From an uncultured Eubacterium sp. (GTDB taxonomy: Bacteria; Bacillota; Clostridia; Lachnospirales; Lachnospiraceae): DNA of 64,000 nt. Location: contig CAPAOV010000003.1 in NCBI GenBank assembly GCA_948579355.1, positions 1 through 64,000 on the forward strand. Direction: 5' to 3'. Made by a program: the position numbers and the translations under genes. This document shows positions 8,788-16,673 of this stretch, in pieces. Under the pieces are notes generated by a model. It was not told the DNA's origin. It ran no database searches and was given only the letters and a program-made list of their open reading frames with translations. The first letter of the stretch is position 1, and every line of letters begins with the position of its first letter.

Positions 8788-8827
8788 AATACATCTCTCC
8801 TAACCATACATTTCCTACTACAATTAT

Positions 8828-8856
8828 ATGATACAATAAGCACAAACAAAATGCAA
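8828..8856 (-). promoter_or_regulatory. possible promoter of the Rrf2 gene
   Basis: On the minus strand TTGCAT (8851-8856) and TATCAT (8828-8833) are separated by 17 bp, upstream of the GTG at 8787. Confidence 0.4.
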
Positions 8857-8871
8857 GAAAGATTACCCTAA

Positions 8872-9837
8872 TTACCCGATATCAAACCCGCATGCCGTCA
8901 GCATTTCCCTATCCTGCCTTGTACGGCTTCCCGAAGTCGTAAGCATATCTCCCGTAATTGCCGCATTTGCTCCGGCAAAAAAGGCATTCTTCCCACTTTC
9001 TGCCAGCAATTTGCGTCCTGCGGCAAGTCTTATATCTGCCGTTGGATTCAGAAAACGGAAGATAATTATCGTCCGCAAAATCTCTTCTTCTGTCAGCGGA
9101 AGCAGCTCTTCAAACGGGGTGCCTGCTATCGGAATCAGCGCATTCAGCGGAATCGAATCTACCTCCAATTCCGCTAACGTCAACGCCATATCCATACGGT
9201 CTTCCCATGTTTCACCCATACCTATAATGCCGCCGGAGCAAACCTGCAGTCCGGCGCTTTTCGCTGCGCGGATACAGGCAATTTTATCTTCGAAAGTGTG
9301 CGTGGTACAGATATTCGGAAAATTCCTCCGCGAAGTTTCTATATTGGCGTGATAACGCCTGACTCCGGCTTCCCGCAACGCGACAAACTGTTCTTTCGTC
9401 AGTAATCCGTGCGAGGCGCATAAACGGATGCGCCCGCACTCTTCACCCATCTTTCGGTATGCTTTCAGCGCCCATTCGAAATCCTTTCCGGCGAGCGTGC
9501 GTCCCGCTGTCACAATAGAAAAGCGATGTGCTCCCATCTCTTCGTGATGACGGCACGTCCTCACAAACTCATCCGTCTCCAAAATTTCGTATTCCTCTGC
9601 TCCCGTATGATAATGAGACGATTGGGCACAAAATTTGCAATTTTCGCTGCACCGTCCGGAGCGCCCGTTGATAATTGTACACAAATCAACGTGATTGCCA
9701 CACAATTCCTCACGGATGCGGTTCGCTCCCGCTTGCAACTGCTCAAAATCGCTCTCCAATAGAAAAGATAAATCATCCGCTCTTGTCAGGCGGCGGCCCT
9801 CCAAAATCTCATTTACTATTTGTTCCACCATATCCAT
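8872..9837 (-). CDS. bioB: biotin synthase BioB
   Basis: This radical-SAM enzyme inserts sulfur into dethiobiotin, the last step of biotin synthesis. It has 321 residues from the ATG at 9837. The in-frame ATG at 9846 directly abuts the GAGAGG ribosome site and is less likely. The Fe-S cysteines CSENCKFC are at 63, 67 and 70, and the second-cluster and substrate motifs (YHANIET, VCSGGIIGMGE, AAGR) are present. No other biotin synthesis genes are nearby, but birA is at 48-49 kb. The gene lies 21 bp after the AICAR transformylase gene and could be read from the same ZTP-controlled transcript. Confidence 0.95.
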   Translation of the reverse strand: MDMVEQIVNEILEGRRLTRADDLSFLLESDFEQLQAGANRIREELCGNHVDLCTIINGRSGRCSENCKFCAQSSHYHTGAEEYEILETDEFVRTCRHHEEMGAHRFSIVTAGRTLAGKDFEWALKAYRKMGEECGRIRLCASHGLLTKEQFVALREAGVRRYHANIETSRRNFPNICTTHTFEDKIACIRAAKSAGLQVCSGGIIGMGETWEDRMDMALTLAELEVDSIPLNALIPIAGTPFEELLPLTEEEILRTIIIFRFLNPTADIRLAAGRKLLAESGKNAFFAGANAAITGDMLTTSGSRTRQDREMLTACGFDIG

Positions 9838-9858
9838 GTCACGCATCCTCTCTTAATT

Positions 9859-11037
9859 TTAGTGGTGGAACAGACGTATGCCCGTAAAGCTCATCACCAT
9901 ATTATGGCGGTTGCAGGCGTCAATACAATCCTTATCACGAATCGAGCCGCCCGGCTGAGCGATATATTTTACCCCACTGCGGTATGCTCTCTCAATATTA
10001 TCATCAAACGGGAAGAACGCGTCCGAGCCAAGCGTCACATCTTTGGCGTATTCAGACAACCACTTCTGTTTCTCCTCTTTCGTAAATACCGGGGGTTTTT
10101 CCGTGAAATATTTCTCCCAGCATCCATCTGCCAATACATCCATAAAATCTTCACCAATATAGTTATCAATCGCATTATCGCGCTCTGCCCGCTTCATGCC
10201 CTCCTTAAATGGAAGTCCCAACACCTGAGGAGACTGGCGCAGCAGCCAATTATCCGCTTTCTGTCCTGCAAGACGGGTGCAGTGAATACGAGACTGCTGA
10301 CCGGCTCCGATACCGATTGCCTGTCCTCCCTTGACAAAACAAACGGAATTGGACTGTGTGTATTTAAGCGTAATCATGGCGACAGCCATATCAATCTTCG
10401 CCTGCTCCGGCAATTCTTTATTTTCCGTGACAATATTCGCGAAGAAATCATCATCAATTACTAATTCATTTCTCCCCTGCTCAAAAGTAATACCAAATAC
10501 TTCTTTGTGCTCAACCGGATTCGGTACATAAGAAGAATCAATCTCAATAATCGCATAAGCGCCCTTTTTCTTTTCCTTTAAAAGTTCCAGCGCTTCCGGC
10601 TCATACCCCGGAGCAATAATACCGTCTGAAAACTCCCGCTTAATCATTTTCGCCGCCGAGACGTCGCACACATCCGACAGAGCAATAAAATCTCCGTAAG
10701 AAGACATCCTGTCCGCACCGCGTGCTCTCGCATAAGCGGCCGCCAGAGGAGACAACTCGCCGAGGTCATCGACCCAGTAGATTTTCGCCTCCACCTCGGA
10801 CAATGGCAGGCCTACTGCCGCCCCTGCCGGCGAGACATGCTTAAACGAAGTAGCCGCCGGAAGCCCTGTAGCTCTCTTTAACTCGCTCACTAACTGCCAT
10901 CCGTTAAATGCATCTAAAAAATTAATATATCCCGGCTTGCCATTCAGCACCTTAATTGGCAGCTCGCCATCTTTCATATAAATCTTCGAAGGTTTCTGAT
11001 TCGGGTTACAACCATATTTTAATTCCAGTTCTTTCAT
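9859..11037 (-). CDS. stand-alone AICAR transformylase (PurH transformylase domain only)
   Basis: This 392-residue protein covers only the formyltransferase half of PurH, with TSFKHVSPAGAAVG (Lys-His catalytic pair region), QSNSVCFVKGGQAIGIGAGQQSR and KYIAQPGGSIRD. It transfers a formyl group from 10-formyl-THF to AICAR (ZMP). The cyclohydrolase (MGS-like) half is missing, and that activity is supplied by the PurO-type gene just upstream. This split arrangement occurs in several Clostridia. The ATG follows a GGAGG-like site. The substrate ZMP is the precursor of the ZTP sensed by the riboswitch. Confidence 0.92.
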   Translation of the reverse strand: MKELELKYGCNPNQKPSKIYMKDGELPIKVLNGKPGYINFLDAFNGWQLVSELKRATGLPAATSFKHVSPAGAAVGLPLSEVEAKIYWVDDLGELSPLAAAYARARGADRMSSYGDFIALSDVCDVSAAKMIKREFSDGIIAPGYEPEALELLKEKKKGAYAIIEIDSSYVPNPVEHKEVFGITFEQGRNELVIDDDFFANIVTENKELPEQAKIDMAVAMITLKYTQSNSVCFVKGGQAIGIGAGQQSRIHCTRLAGQKADNWLLRQSPQVLGLPFKEGMKRAERDNAIDNYIGEDFMDVLADGCWEKYFTEKPPVFTKEEKQKWLSEYAKDVTLGSDAFFPFDDNIERAYRSGVKYIAQPGGSIRDKDCIDACNRHNMVMSFTGIRLFHH

Positions 11038-11067
11038 AACTATCCTCCATTCTGCCGCATCTATGCG

Positions 11068-11784
11068 TTATGCCTGATTTTTATTTACAATATTTGTTTT
11101 ATATTCTCCGGTTTCAATATCAATATAGCGGACAAACAAAGATACTTTGTTATCCTCATTTAAGCTGTTCCAGAGCGTTTCGGTAAAAGAATCCATATCG
11201 TCGCTCATCGCAACAAGCTTCGGCTCGCCCTCAAAACTTGGCAGCGGATTCCCGTCCTGCATATAAGTGTGAATAAAGTGCCCCTCTCCTGCCACCGGAT
11301 TACTGTACTGGAACGTATAGCGGTTGCAGGAAACCGGATTTCCCTGATTGCTTTTTAAAATCGACATCTCATACTGATACGCTCCCTTTTCCACTTTCAT
11401 CATGGCAGATATGCGCGGCGTGTAGTTCGGAGCATCCGGCTCAAATTCTCTCGTACGGAGAGCCTGCTCAAACGTCAGTTGCTTTTGCATCAACTCATAA
11501 ACCGTATCGGTCTGGTCGCCATTCGTTACAATCGTCGTATTGCCAAGAACGCGAACCGGTGCATAAATAATCAGACTGGGATCGCTTAGTTTAGAATCGT
11601 CAAACGCCTGTGTGCGAATCCCCTCGCCATCCTCTACAAAGATGCGGTTGCGGCTGTTTTCACTGCGCCCCATAATGAAATAAGCGGCTACAGCATACTT
11701 CCCGTTTGGCGATTTGCCAACGACAATCCCCCGTCCCGGATAAGGATTGCCTTTCAGCTCGTTTTCAAGTAAAATTGTGTTCAT
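11068..11784 (-). CDS. IMP cyclohydrolase, PurO-like family
   Basis: This 238-residue protein of the IMP_cyclohyd family closes FAICAR to IMP, the last step of purine synthesis. Family marks include NPYPGRGIVVG near the N terminus, AAYFIMGRSENSRNR, and SCNRYTFQYSNPVAGEGH. This is the fold found in archaeal PurO, not the PurH cyclohydrolase domain. The ATG follows AGGAGGGAAAGAGAAG. It is the first gene after the ZTP riboswitch, and the AICAR transformylase follows it. Confidence 0.92.
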   Translation of the reverse strand: MNTILLENELKGNPYPGRGIVVGKSPNGKYAVAAYFIMGRSENSRNRIFVEDGEGIRTQAFDDSKLSDPSLIIYAPVRVLGNTTIVTNGDQTDTVYELMQKQLTFEQALRTREFEPDAPNYTPRISAMMKVEKGAYQYEMSILKSNQGNPVSCNRYTFQYSNPVAGEGHFIHTYMQDGNPLPSFEGEPKLVAMSDDMDSFTETLWNSLNEDNKVSLFVRYIDIETGEYKTNIVNKNQA

Positions 11785-11830
11785 CTTCTCTTTCCCTCCT
11801 GTTCTATTTTTTTGTCCGTCAGCTCTTCAT

Positions 11831-11865
11831 AAAAAAAGACCATCCGGACAACCAAAGAAATGGTC
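11831..11865 (-). terminator. expression-platform terminator of the ZTP riboswitch
   Basis: On the minus strand GACCAT and ATGGTC form a stem (11860-11865 with 11838-11843) followed by seven T. It lies directly after the aptamer and before the IMP cyclohydrolase ribosome site, so it can act as the transcription off-switch. Confidence 0.8.
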
Positions 11866-11957
11866 GCCCAGACGGTCGGCAATTCGTTTCCATCCATACT
11901 CCCCGTGAGTACTCTCACAAACAAAATGATTGTTTTTTCCGCCAGTCATATGGAATT
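11866..11957 (-). ncRNA. ZTP (pfl) riboswitch aptamer
   Basis: Read on the minus strand, the leader contains the conserved pieces of the pfl motif in order: GACTGGCGG (11939-11947), a stem with ACTCACGGGGAGT (11898-11910) and CCGTCTGGGC (11866-11875). These form the pseudoknotted ZTP aptamer. ZTP/ZMP accumulates when 10-formyl-THF is short, and the riboswitch then turns on purine and folate genes (established). The downstream genes use exactly this metabolite, which supports the call. A terminator follows. Confidence 0.87.
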
Positions 11958-11963
11958 ACGTTT

Positions 11964-11992
11964 AGTATACTTCAATTGTTTTGAAAAAGCAA
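11964..11992 (-). promoter_or_regulatory. sigma-A promoter of the ZTP riboswitch operon
   Basis: On the minus strand TTGCTT (11987-11992) and TATACT (11964-11969) are separated by 17 bp and lie just before the start of the aptamer. The remaining bases to 12083 show nothing further. Confidence 0.7.
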
Positions 11993-12083
11993 GCCAAATA
12001 TTATGAAAAAATACTTACATAGGCGCTCCCACTTATTAAGTACATAGTAGTATAAACTCACTCTGATAAATCGTCTGAAGCAA

Positions 12084-12434
12084 TTACTCTCCCCAATAGT
12101 CTATTGTATCTTGCGAAGTGGTTACTATCCCAAAGAGCTTCCGCATAAAATCTTCTTTTTCGTGAAACATTTCCAAAATAAGTATTGTATCTTTATCCTT
12201 TATACGGTAAAAGAAATAATTATGTTCTGCAATAATATAGCTATAATCACATTTAATATCATATTGTGATGAAATTCTTATACCTGATTGCGGAAATGTT
12301 TCAAGTCTTCTGATACTATTAGTTATATTACTCATAATCCTTTTTGAACTGTTTTCACCATAATTTTGTGCCAATTCACTGTGTAACTTTTTCAGCTTTC
12401 TTCTAACAATCTGCGAATATTCCAATTTGGCCAA
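12084..12434 (-). CDS. RelE/ParE family toxin
   Basis: This 116-residue small protein has the RelE/ParE fold pattern: YSQIVRRKLKKLHSEL, SIRRLETFPQSGIRIS, then strands DYSYIIAEHNYFFYRIKDKDTILILEMFH. Such toxins cut mRNA at the ribosome (RelE-like) or poison gyrase (ParE-like). Which applies cannot be told. The start appears to be TTG, preceded by GGGGG and 5 bp after the antitoxin stop. No in-frame ATG lies near. Confidence 0.85.
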   Translation of the reverse strand: MAKLEYSQIVRRKLKKLHSELAQNYGENSSKRIMSNITNSIRRLETFPQSGIRISSQYDIKCDYSYIIAEHNYFFYRIKDKDTILILEMFHEKEDFMRKLFGIVTTSQDTIDYWGE

Positions 12435-12438
12435 ATCA

Positions 12439-12693
12439 TTATACCCCCAGCTCTTTTTCTAATTCATCCGCAGATATAGTTCCTTCCGTAATTACAGAAT
12501 TTTCAGCTTTCTGCAGTTTTAACAACAATTGATTTAATGCTTTCTGCTTATCTAATTCGTCCAATTCCTGCATATCAATAATAGCACATGAGCCATGTCC
12601 GTTGCGGGTAAGATAAACCCTGTTTCCATAGGATACTTCATTGACAACCGACGTATAATTTCTCAAATCAGATATTGGTTTAATATTTGGCAT
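12439..12693 (-). CDS. Phd/YefM family antitoxin
   Basis: This 84-residue protein starts at the ATG at 12693, with TTGGAG 9 bases upstream. A GTG three codons earlier overlaps the ribosome site and is less likely. N-terminal MPNIKPISDLRNY, then VYLTRNGHGSCAIIDMQE, is the Phd/YefM DNA-binding fold. The C-terminal tail (from about residue 60) would wrap the toxin. Antitoxin precedes toxin, and the promoter region carries a palindrome expected for autoregulation. Confidence 0.87.
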   Translation of the reverse strand: MPNIKPISDLRNYTSVVNEVSYGNRVYLTRNGHGSCAIIDMQELDELDKQKALNQLLLKLQKAENSVITEGTISADELEKELGV

Positions 12694-12739
12694 TTCACAC
12701 ACTCCAATCTTTTCTTCTATAATTAGTTAATTATTTTAT

Positions 12740-12783
12740 ATGATTTCAATATCATTATAACAGTTATAACATACAATTTGCAA
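12740..12783 (-). promoter_or_regulatory. toxin-antitoxin promoter with palindromic operator
   Basis: On the minus strand TTGCAA (12778-12783) and TATAAT (12754-12759) are 18 bp apart. A perfect palindrome TTATAACAGTTATAA (12755-12769) overlaps the -10 box. A second inverted pair ATGAT/ATCAT lies at 12740-12755. This is the usual position for repression by the antitoxin-toxin complex. Confidence 0.65.
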
Positions 12784-12840
12784 CGAAATTCACACGTTAA
12801 TTTACAGCAAAAATTACTTATCTCTCATCCGTTAGCCGGA

Positions 12841-14145
12841 TTACAACACCCATTCGCCATCTCGTATTTGATGAATTTCACTCTGATAAAATGCCTGAAC
12901 CGCCTCTGTCATATATGATAAATCTTTACATCCTGCCGTCTCCACGGCGCTGTGCATCGCCAACTGAGGCAGTCCGATATCAAGCATCGGCACGCTGAAT
13001 TGATGGCTCAGTAAATTCCCCAGAGTACTGCCTCCCGGCGCATCCGCGCGATTGGCAAAACGCTGTATCGGAATCCCTTTCTCTTTGCACAATTCAGAAA
13101 AGACTGCCGCTGTCATCCCTGTGGTCGTATATCGCTGACTGGCATTATACTTTATGACAATTCCCCTGTTCAGGATGACCGGATACTCACTATCTGTCTT
13201 GGCCGGAAGATTGGGATGCGTGGCATGCGCATTGTCTGCGCTGAGAAGCAGACTGCTGTTTCTCGCCGCCGCCCGCTCCTCTTCTGACATATCTAATGCC
13301 CGTTCAATTCGGCTCACAACATCCGGCAGAAACGAGCCCATCGCTCCCTGTCTCGTCCCGCTTCCCACCTCTTCATTATCGAACATACACCAGAAATTGA
13401 TTTTCCTGCCGCTGTTTTGCTTATCGGTTTGTGTCTGGCAGGCGGACAAAAAACCAGTGAGGCTGGCGTAAGCGCATCCCAAATCATCAATACCGTGCGC
13501 CATATAAAATTCTTTATCAACTCCCACCTGACAAGCTTTCTGCCTGATGGTAAGCACAACGTCCATATCCAGTATATCCGCAGGGCTCACATTGCTTTCT
13601 TCTGCAATCAAGGCGCAAATATCCGTCTCCTCACTGCCATAGAGCGGCTGCATATCAATCTGCGGATTGTAGGCATACCCCTTATTGATTTCCCGATTCA
13701 TATGAACGGAAAGATTCGGAATCACAAACATATCCCTATCCGGAGCAATGAGCTGTGTACGGACGCCCTCTGCCGTGCGTACCGTGACGCGGCCGGCCAT
13801 CCCCAGCGGACGGTCGAGCCAACTGGCATGAATCATGCCGCCATACCCCTCTGTCTCCACCCGTGCATAGTATTTACCCTCCATCTTTGTTTTCTTAATA
13901 CGGTAGGTGGGCGAATCACTATGCGTAGCTGCAAGATGATAAAATTCCGGTTTCTCTTCAGGCATCCGGAACGCTATGATACTCGATTCGTTACGGGTAA
14001 CATAATAGCACTTTCCCGACCGCAGATTCCACTCCTCCATTTCTGACAGCGGATGAAATCCCTCCTGCTCCATTCTCTTCGCCGCCTCCCTGACTGCGTG
14101 AAAAGGACTTAGTGCGGCATCCATAAACTCGAAAAATTGTCTCAT
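12841..14145 (-). CDS. M18 family aminopeptidase
   Basis: This 434-residue zinc exopeptidase starts at the ATG at 14145, preceded by AAAGGAAG. The ATG at 14175 has no ribosome site. Metal and catalytic motifs include HLAATHSDSPTYR near the N terminus, MFDNEEVGSGTRQGAMGS in the middle and a late MHSAVETAG. M18 enzymes remove N-terminal, often acidic, residues from peptides in the cytoplasm. It is a single gene divergent from the glycosyltransferase gene. Confidence 0.92.
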   Translation of the reverse strand: MRQFFEFMDAALSPFHAVREAAKRMEQEGFHPLSEMEEWNLRSGKCYYVTRNESSIIAFRMPEEKPEFYHLAATHSDSPTYRIKKTKMEGKYYARVETEGYGGMIHASWLDRPLGMAGRVTVRTAEGVRTQLIAPDRDMFVIPNLSVHMNREINKGYAYNPQIDMQPLYGSEETDICALIAEESNVSPADILDMDVVLTIRQKACQVGVDKEFYMAHGIDDLGCAYASLTGFLSACQTQTDKQNSGRKINFWCMFDNEEVGSGTRQGAMGSFLPDVVSRIERALDMSEEERAAARNSSLLLSADNAHATHPNLPAKTDSEYPVILNRGIVIKYNASQRYTTTGMTAAVFSELCKEKGIPIQRFANRADAPGGSTLGNLLSHQFSVPMLDIGLPQLAMHSAVETAGCKDLSYMTEAVQAFYQSEIHQIRDGEWVL

Positions 14146-14279
14146 AACAGTATTGCTTCCTTTCTTTGCCATCATATTGGTAGTATATCAAATTTGATTG
14201 TTTTTTACAACGACGTGTGCTACACTGAGAAAAGATGATTGCGATTTCACCGATTATGAATATACAAAGGAGATACGAT

Positions 14280-15452
14280 ATGCGTATATTATATTTTGAC
14301 TGGAATTCTTTCTGCCGCAAAGATGTTTTAGACGGTTTTACCGCACTTGGTCATTCTTACGTGTTATGTGAACTGCCGGAACGGGCGCGCATGCTTGGGC
14401 TCGGCGCCTCTACCATCGGGCAGTTATATGAAGAAATAAAAAAAGACAACTATCACTGTGTCTTTACTATGAATTATTTCCCTATGGTATCAGAAGCTTG
14501 TCAAAAGGCAGGCATTCCCTATCTGTCATGGATATATGACAATCCCTACATGAAAGGATATTCCATCAATATTATCAACTCCTGCAACTATATCTTTACC
14601 TTTGACAGCGCCATGTATGAAGAACTCGCTTCCCAAGGGGTGCAAACGGTGTACTACGCCCCGATGGCAGCCAATCCGGACAGAATCGCAGCGCTGACTG
14701 CCAGCGGTAATCCTCATCAGTACGATATTTCTTTTGTCGGCGCTCTCTATAACGAAGACCACAATTTTTATGATGAGTTCACAGCAAATGCAGCCAAAAA
14801 CAACAAACAATATTATATCGGTTATATTGATGCGCTCATACATACTCAGCTTCACTTATATGGTACCGACATACTAACCCAAATCCCAAAGGAAATTATT
14901 GACGCAAAATTTGCATCTATTAATGAGTGGACGGAAACCAACTCTTATTTTACAACACCGGAGCGAATCTTTGCCGACAGCGTACTCTGCCGAAAAATAA
15001 CCGCATTGGAGCGGGAGCAGTTACTATCGCGATTATCCTCTGTACACCGCGTCGACTTATTTACAAGAAATAAACAAGCAGCCGTCGGTTCGTGCTGCAA
15101 CCACGGATATGTTGACTATACAACGGAAATGCCGAAAGTATTTGCCGGCTCGCGAATCAATCTCAATATCACGCTTAAAAGTATCCGCCGCGGTATCCCC
15201 CTGCGGGCAATGGAAATCATGGGCGCCGGCGGCTTCTTATTGACGAACTACCAGTCCGACTTTCTTATGCACTTTGATGCGCAAAAAGACTTTGTCTATT
15301 ATGAGGACATGAATGACGCCGTGGAAAAGACAATGTACTATCTGCAACACGAAGACGAACGCGCCCAAATCGCCGCCAATGGCCTGCGTAAAATCCGAGA
15401 AGCTCATACATATGAAATCCGTATTGATGAAATGCTTTCACTTCTTCGGTAA
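14280..15452 (+). CDS. CgeB-like glycosyltransferase
   Basis: This 390-residue protein starts at the ATG at 14280, after AAAGGAGATACGAT; earlier in-frame codons have no ribosome site. It opens with a Rossmann-like MRILYFDWNSFCRKDVLDGF, continues with VFTMNYFPMVSEACQKAGI and SWIYDNP, and has a C-terminal GT-B part (NITLKSIRRGIPLRAMEIMGAGGFLLTNY). This resembles the DUF3880/CgeB glycosyltransferases. CgeB acts in spore coat maturation in Bacillus. Here the substrate is unknown. It is on the opposite strand to the polysaccharide locus and overlaps the end of the next convergent gene by 15 bp. Confidence 0.78.
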   Translation: MRILYFDWNSFCRKDVLDGFTALGHSYVLCELPERARMLGLGASTIGQLYEEIKKDNYHCVFTMNYFPMVSEACQKAGIPYLSWIYDNPYMKGYSINIINSCNYIFTFDSAMYEELASQGVQTVYYAPMAANPDRIAALTASGNPHQYDISFVGALYNEDHNFYDEFTANAAKNNKQYYIGYIDALIHTQLHLYGTDILTQIPKEIIDAKFASINEWTETNSYFTTPERIFADSVLCRKITALEREQLLSRLSSVHRVDLFTRNKQAAVGSCCNHGYVDYTTEMPKVFAGSRINLNITLKSIRRGIPLRAMEIMGAGGFLLTNYQSDFLMHFDAQKDFVYYEDMNDAVEKTMYYLQHEDERAQIAANGLRKIREAHTYEIRIDEMLSLLR

Positions 15453-16064
15453 CTTTTTCTTTCTGACAAAAGGCACGGAAGCGCCGACAGCAACTGCACA
15501 GAAAGCAAGGATTACATACATACGGGTTTTCCACGCTGTGTCCTCCTCTTGGGTTCCGCATTTTTTCACTTCTTCCTCCTGTGTCACACTTTTCGCGAGA
15601 GGGGAGGCAGACGGAGTCGCCTGCTGTTTCTGTTCTTCCTGCTGTTTCTTGTCCGCAGTCGGCGTCTCTGGTTCCGCCGTAACTTTATTACTCTTATCTG
15701 CAGACTTCTTCACGGACTTCTTTGCAGATTTCTTTTTCTTACTCTTCTTCTTTGATGTTTTCTTCTTTTTCTTGCCATTCTTATCTTTTGAGGACGATTT
15801 GCCAAGCGTCTTTTCAACACGCTTCTGCTCCTCTTCGCTCAATTTGAGTTTCCCGCTCTGATAGTCGCTGTAAGCCTGATAAGCCCCCTCCATCGTAGGC
15901 GGATAGCCATGCGCAGACAACCATGCTTTGGCCTGCTGCTTCTGCTCCTCCGTATAAGCTTCTGTAACCGTCGCCGGACTATTTACCGTCCGGCAGATAC
16001 AGCCTGCCAATACAAACAAGAATACTAGCAGAATAATACTTTTCCTCTTCCCATTATTTTTCAT
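15438..16064 (-). CDS. putative lysine-rich lipoprotein with C-terminal membrane anchor
   Basis: This 208-residue protein starts at the ATG at 16064, after GGGAGGAAGCG. The N terminus is a lipoprotein-type signal (KRKSIILLVFLFVLAGC, with a LAGC lipobox). After about 65 residues with YTEEQKQQAKAWLSAHGYPPTMEGAYQAYSDYQSGK comes a very Lys/Ser-rich stretch of about 45 residues, then Gln/Glu-rich and Thr/Pro linkers. A C-terminal hydrophobic helix with trailing KKK ends it. The combination of lipobox and C-terminal anchor is unusual. It overlaps the VanZ gene by 11 bp. No family is recognised. Confidence 0.7.
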   Translation of the reverse strand: MKNNGKRKSIILLVFLFVLAGCICRTVNSPATVTEAYTEEQKQQAKAWLSAHGYPPTMEGAYQAYSDYQSGKLKLSEEEQKRVEKTLGKSSSKDKNGKKKKKTSKKKSKKKKSAKKSVKKSADKSNKVTAEPETPTADKKQQEEQKQQATPSASPLAKSVTQEEEVKKCGTQEEDTAWKTRMYVILAFCAVAVGASVPFVRKKKLPKK

Positions 16065-16596
16065 CGCTTCCTCCCGTCTTATAAGCATAAATCCACAAAA
16101 ATCCCCGCACAAGACATGCACCGGACAAGCAGCCCAGCGTATTCATAATTAAATCATCCGTCTGAAAATAGCCGCGCGCAGTAATCAGTTGCAGGATTTC
16201 AATACAGAGGCTAAGGCCAAAACCAATCAGCGTAGTCCCCCATACGGGAAGTTTTTTCAGACAAAGAGATAGTAGCATTCCAAAAGGAATGAACAACAGA
16301 ATATTCTCTATCACATAAGCGCGTCCCTGTGAATCCTGCGTCCATGTTCCGCCGATAACAAGATTTAAGTCCGTACGGCTGCCGGCTTCTCTCGAAAAAA
16401 ATACAATCTGAAACAGCAAGACAAAATACGCCGCCAACAGTCCATACCACACATCATGGAAACAAACCCCTCTCTCATCCTTTCCCTTTCGTTTTCTTAC
16501 CAAAAGGCATACGCCATAAACAATAAGTCCGGCAACAAACGCCATTGGCAAAAAACAAAACGTATTCAGGATATCTCTAATTATACATCCCCACAT
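16054..16596 (-). CDS. VanZ family membrane protein
   Basis: This 180-residue protein has four to five hydrophobic segments and the VanZ pattern ENILLFIPFGMLL, IEILQLITARGYFQTDDLIMNTLG. VanZ relatives give low-level teicoplanin resistance in enterococci, but most have no known role. Its Arg and Asp-Asp motif is intact. The ribosome site is weak (AGGACGG). It overlaps the downstream lipoprotein gene, suggesting co-translation. Confidence 0.85.
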   Translation of the reverse strand: MWGCIIRDILNTFCFLPMAFVAGLIVYGVCLLVRKRKGKDERGVCFHDVWYGLLAAYFVLLFQIVFFSREAGSRTDLNLVIGGTWTQDSQGRAYVIENILLFIPFGMLLSLCLKKLPVWGTTLIGFGLSLCIEILQLITARGYFQTDDLIMNTLGCLSGACLVRGFLWIYAYKTGGSDEK

Positions 16597-16673
16597 GGTA
16601 CGCCGTCCTGAAGTGAGCTCTTGTCAGGAGTAGATTTTCAAGAAATCACTACATTTTCCTTTCTTTTAGATTT

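Noticed and set aside
9820..10464. 214-codon plus-strand frame over the AICAR transformylase gene
   Set aside because: It is antisense to a conserved enzyme gene and has no recognisable protein features.
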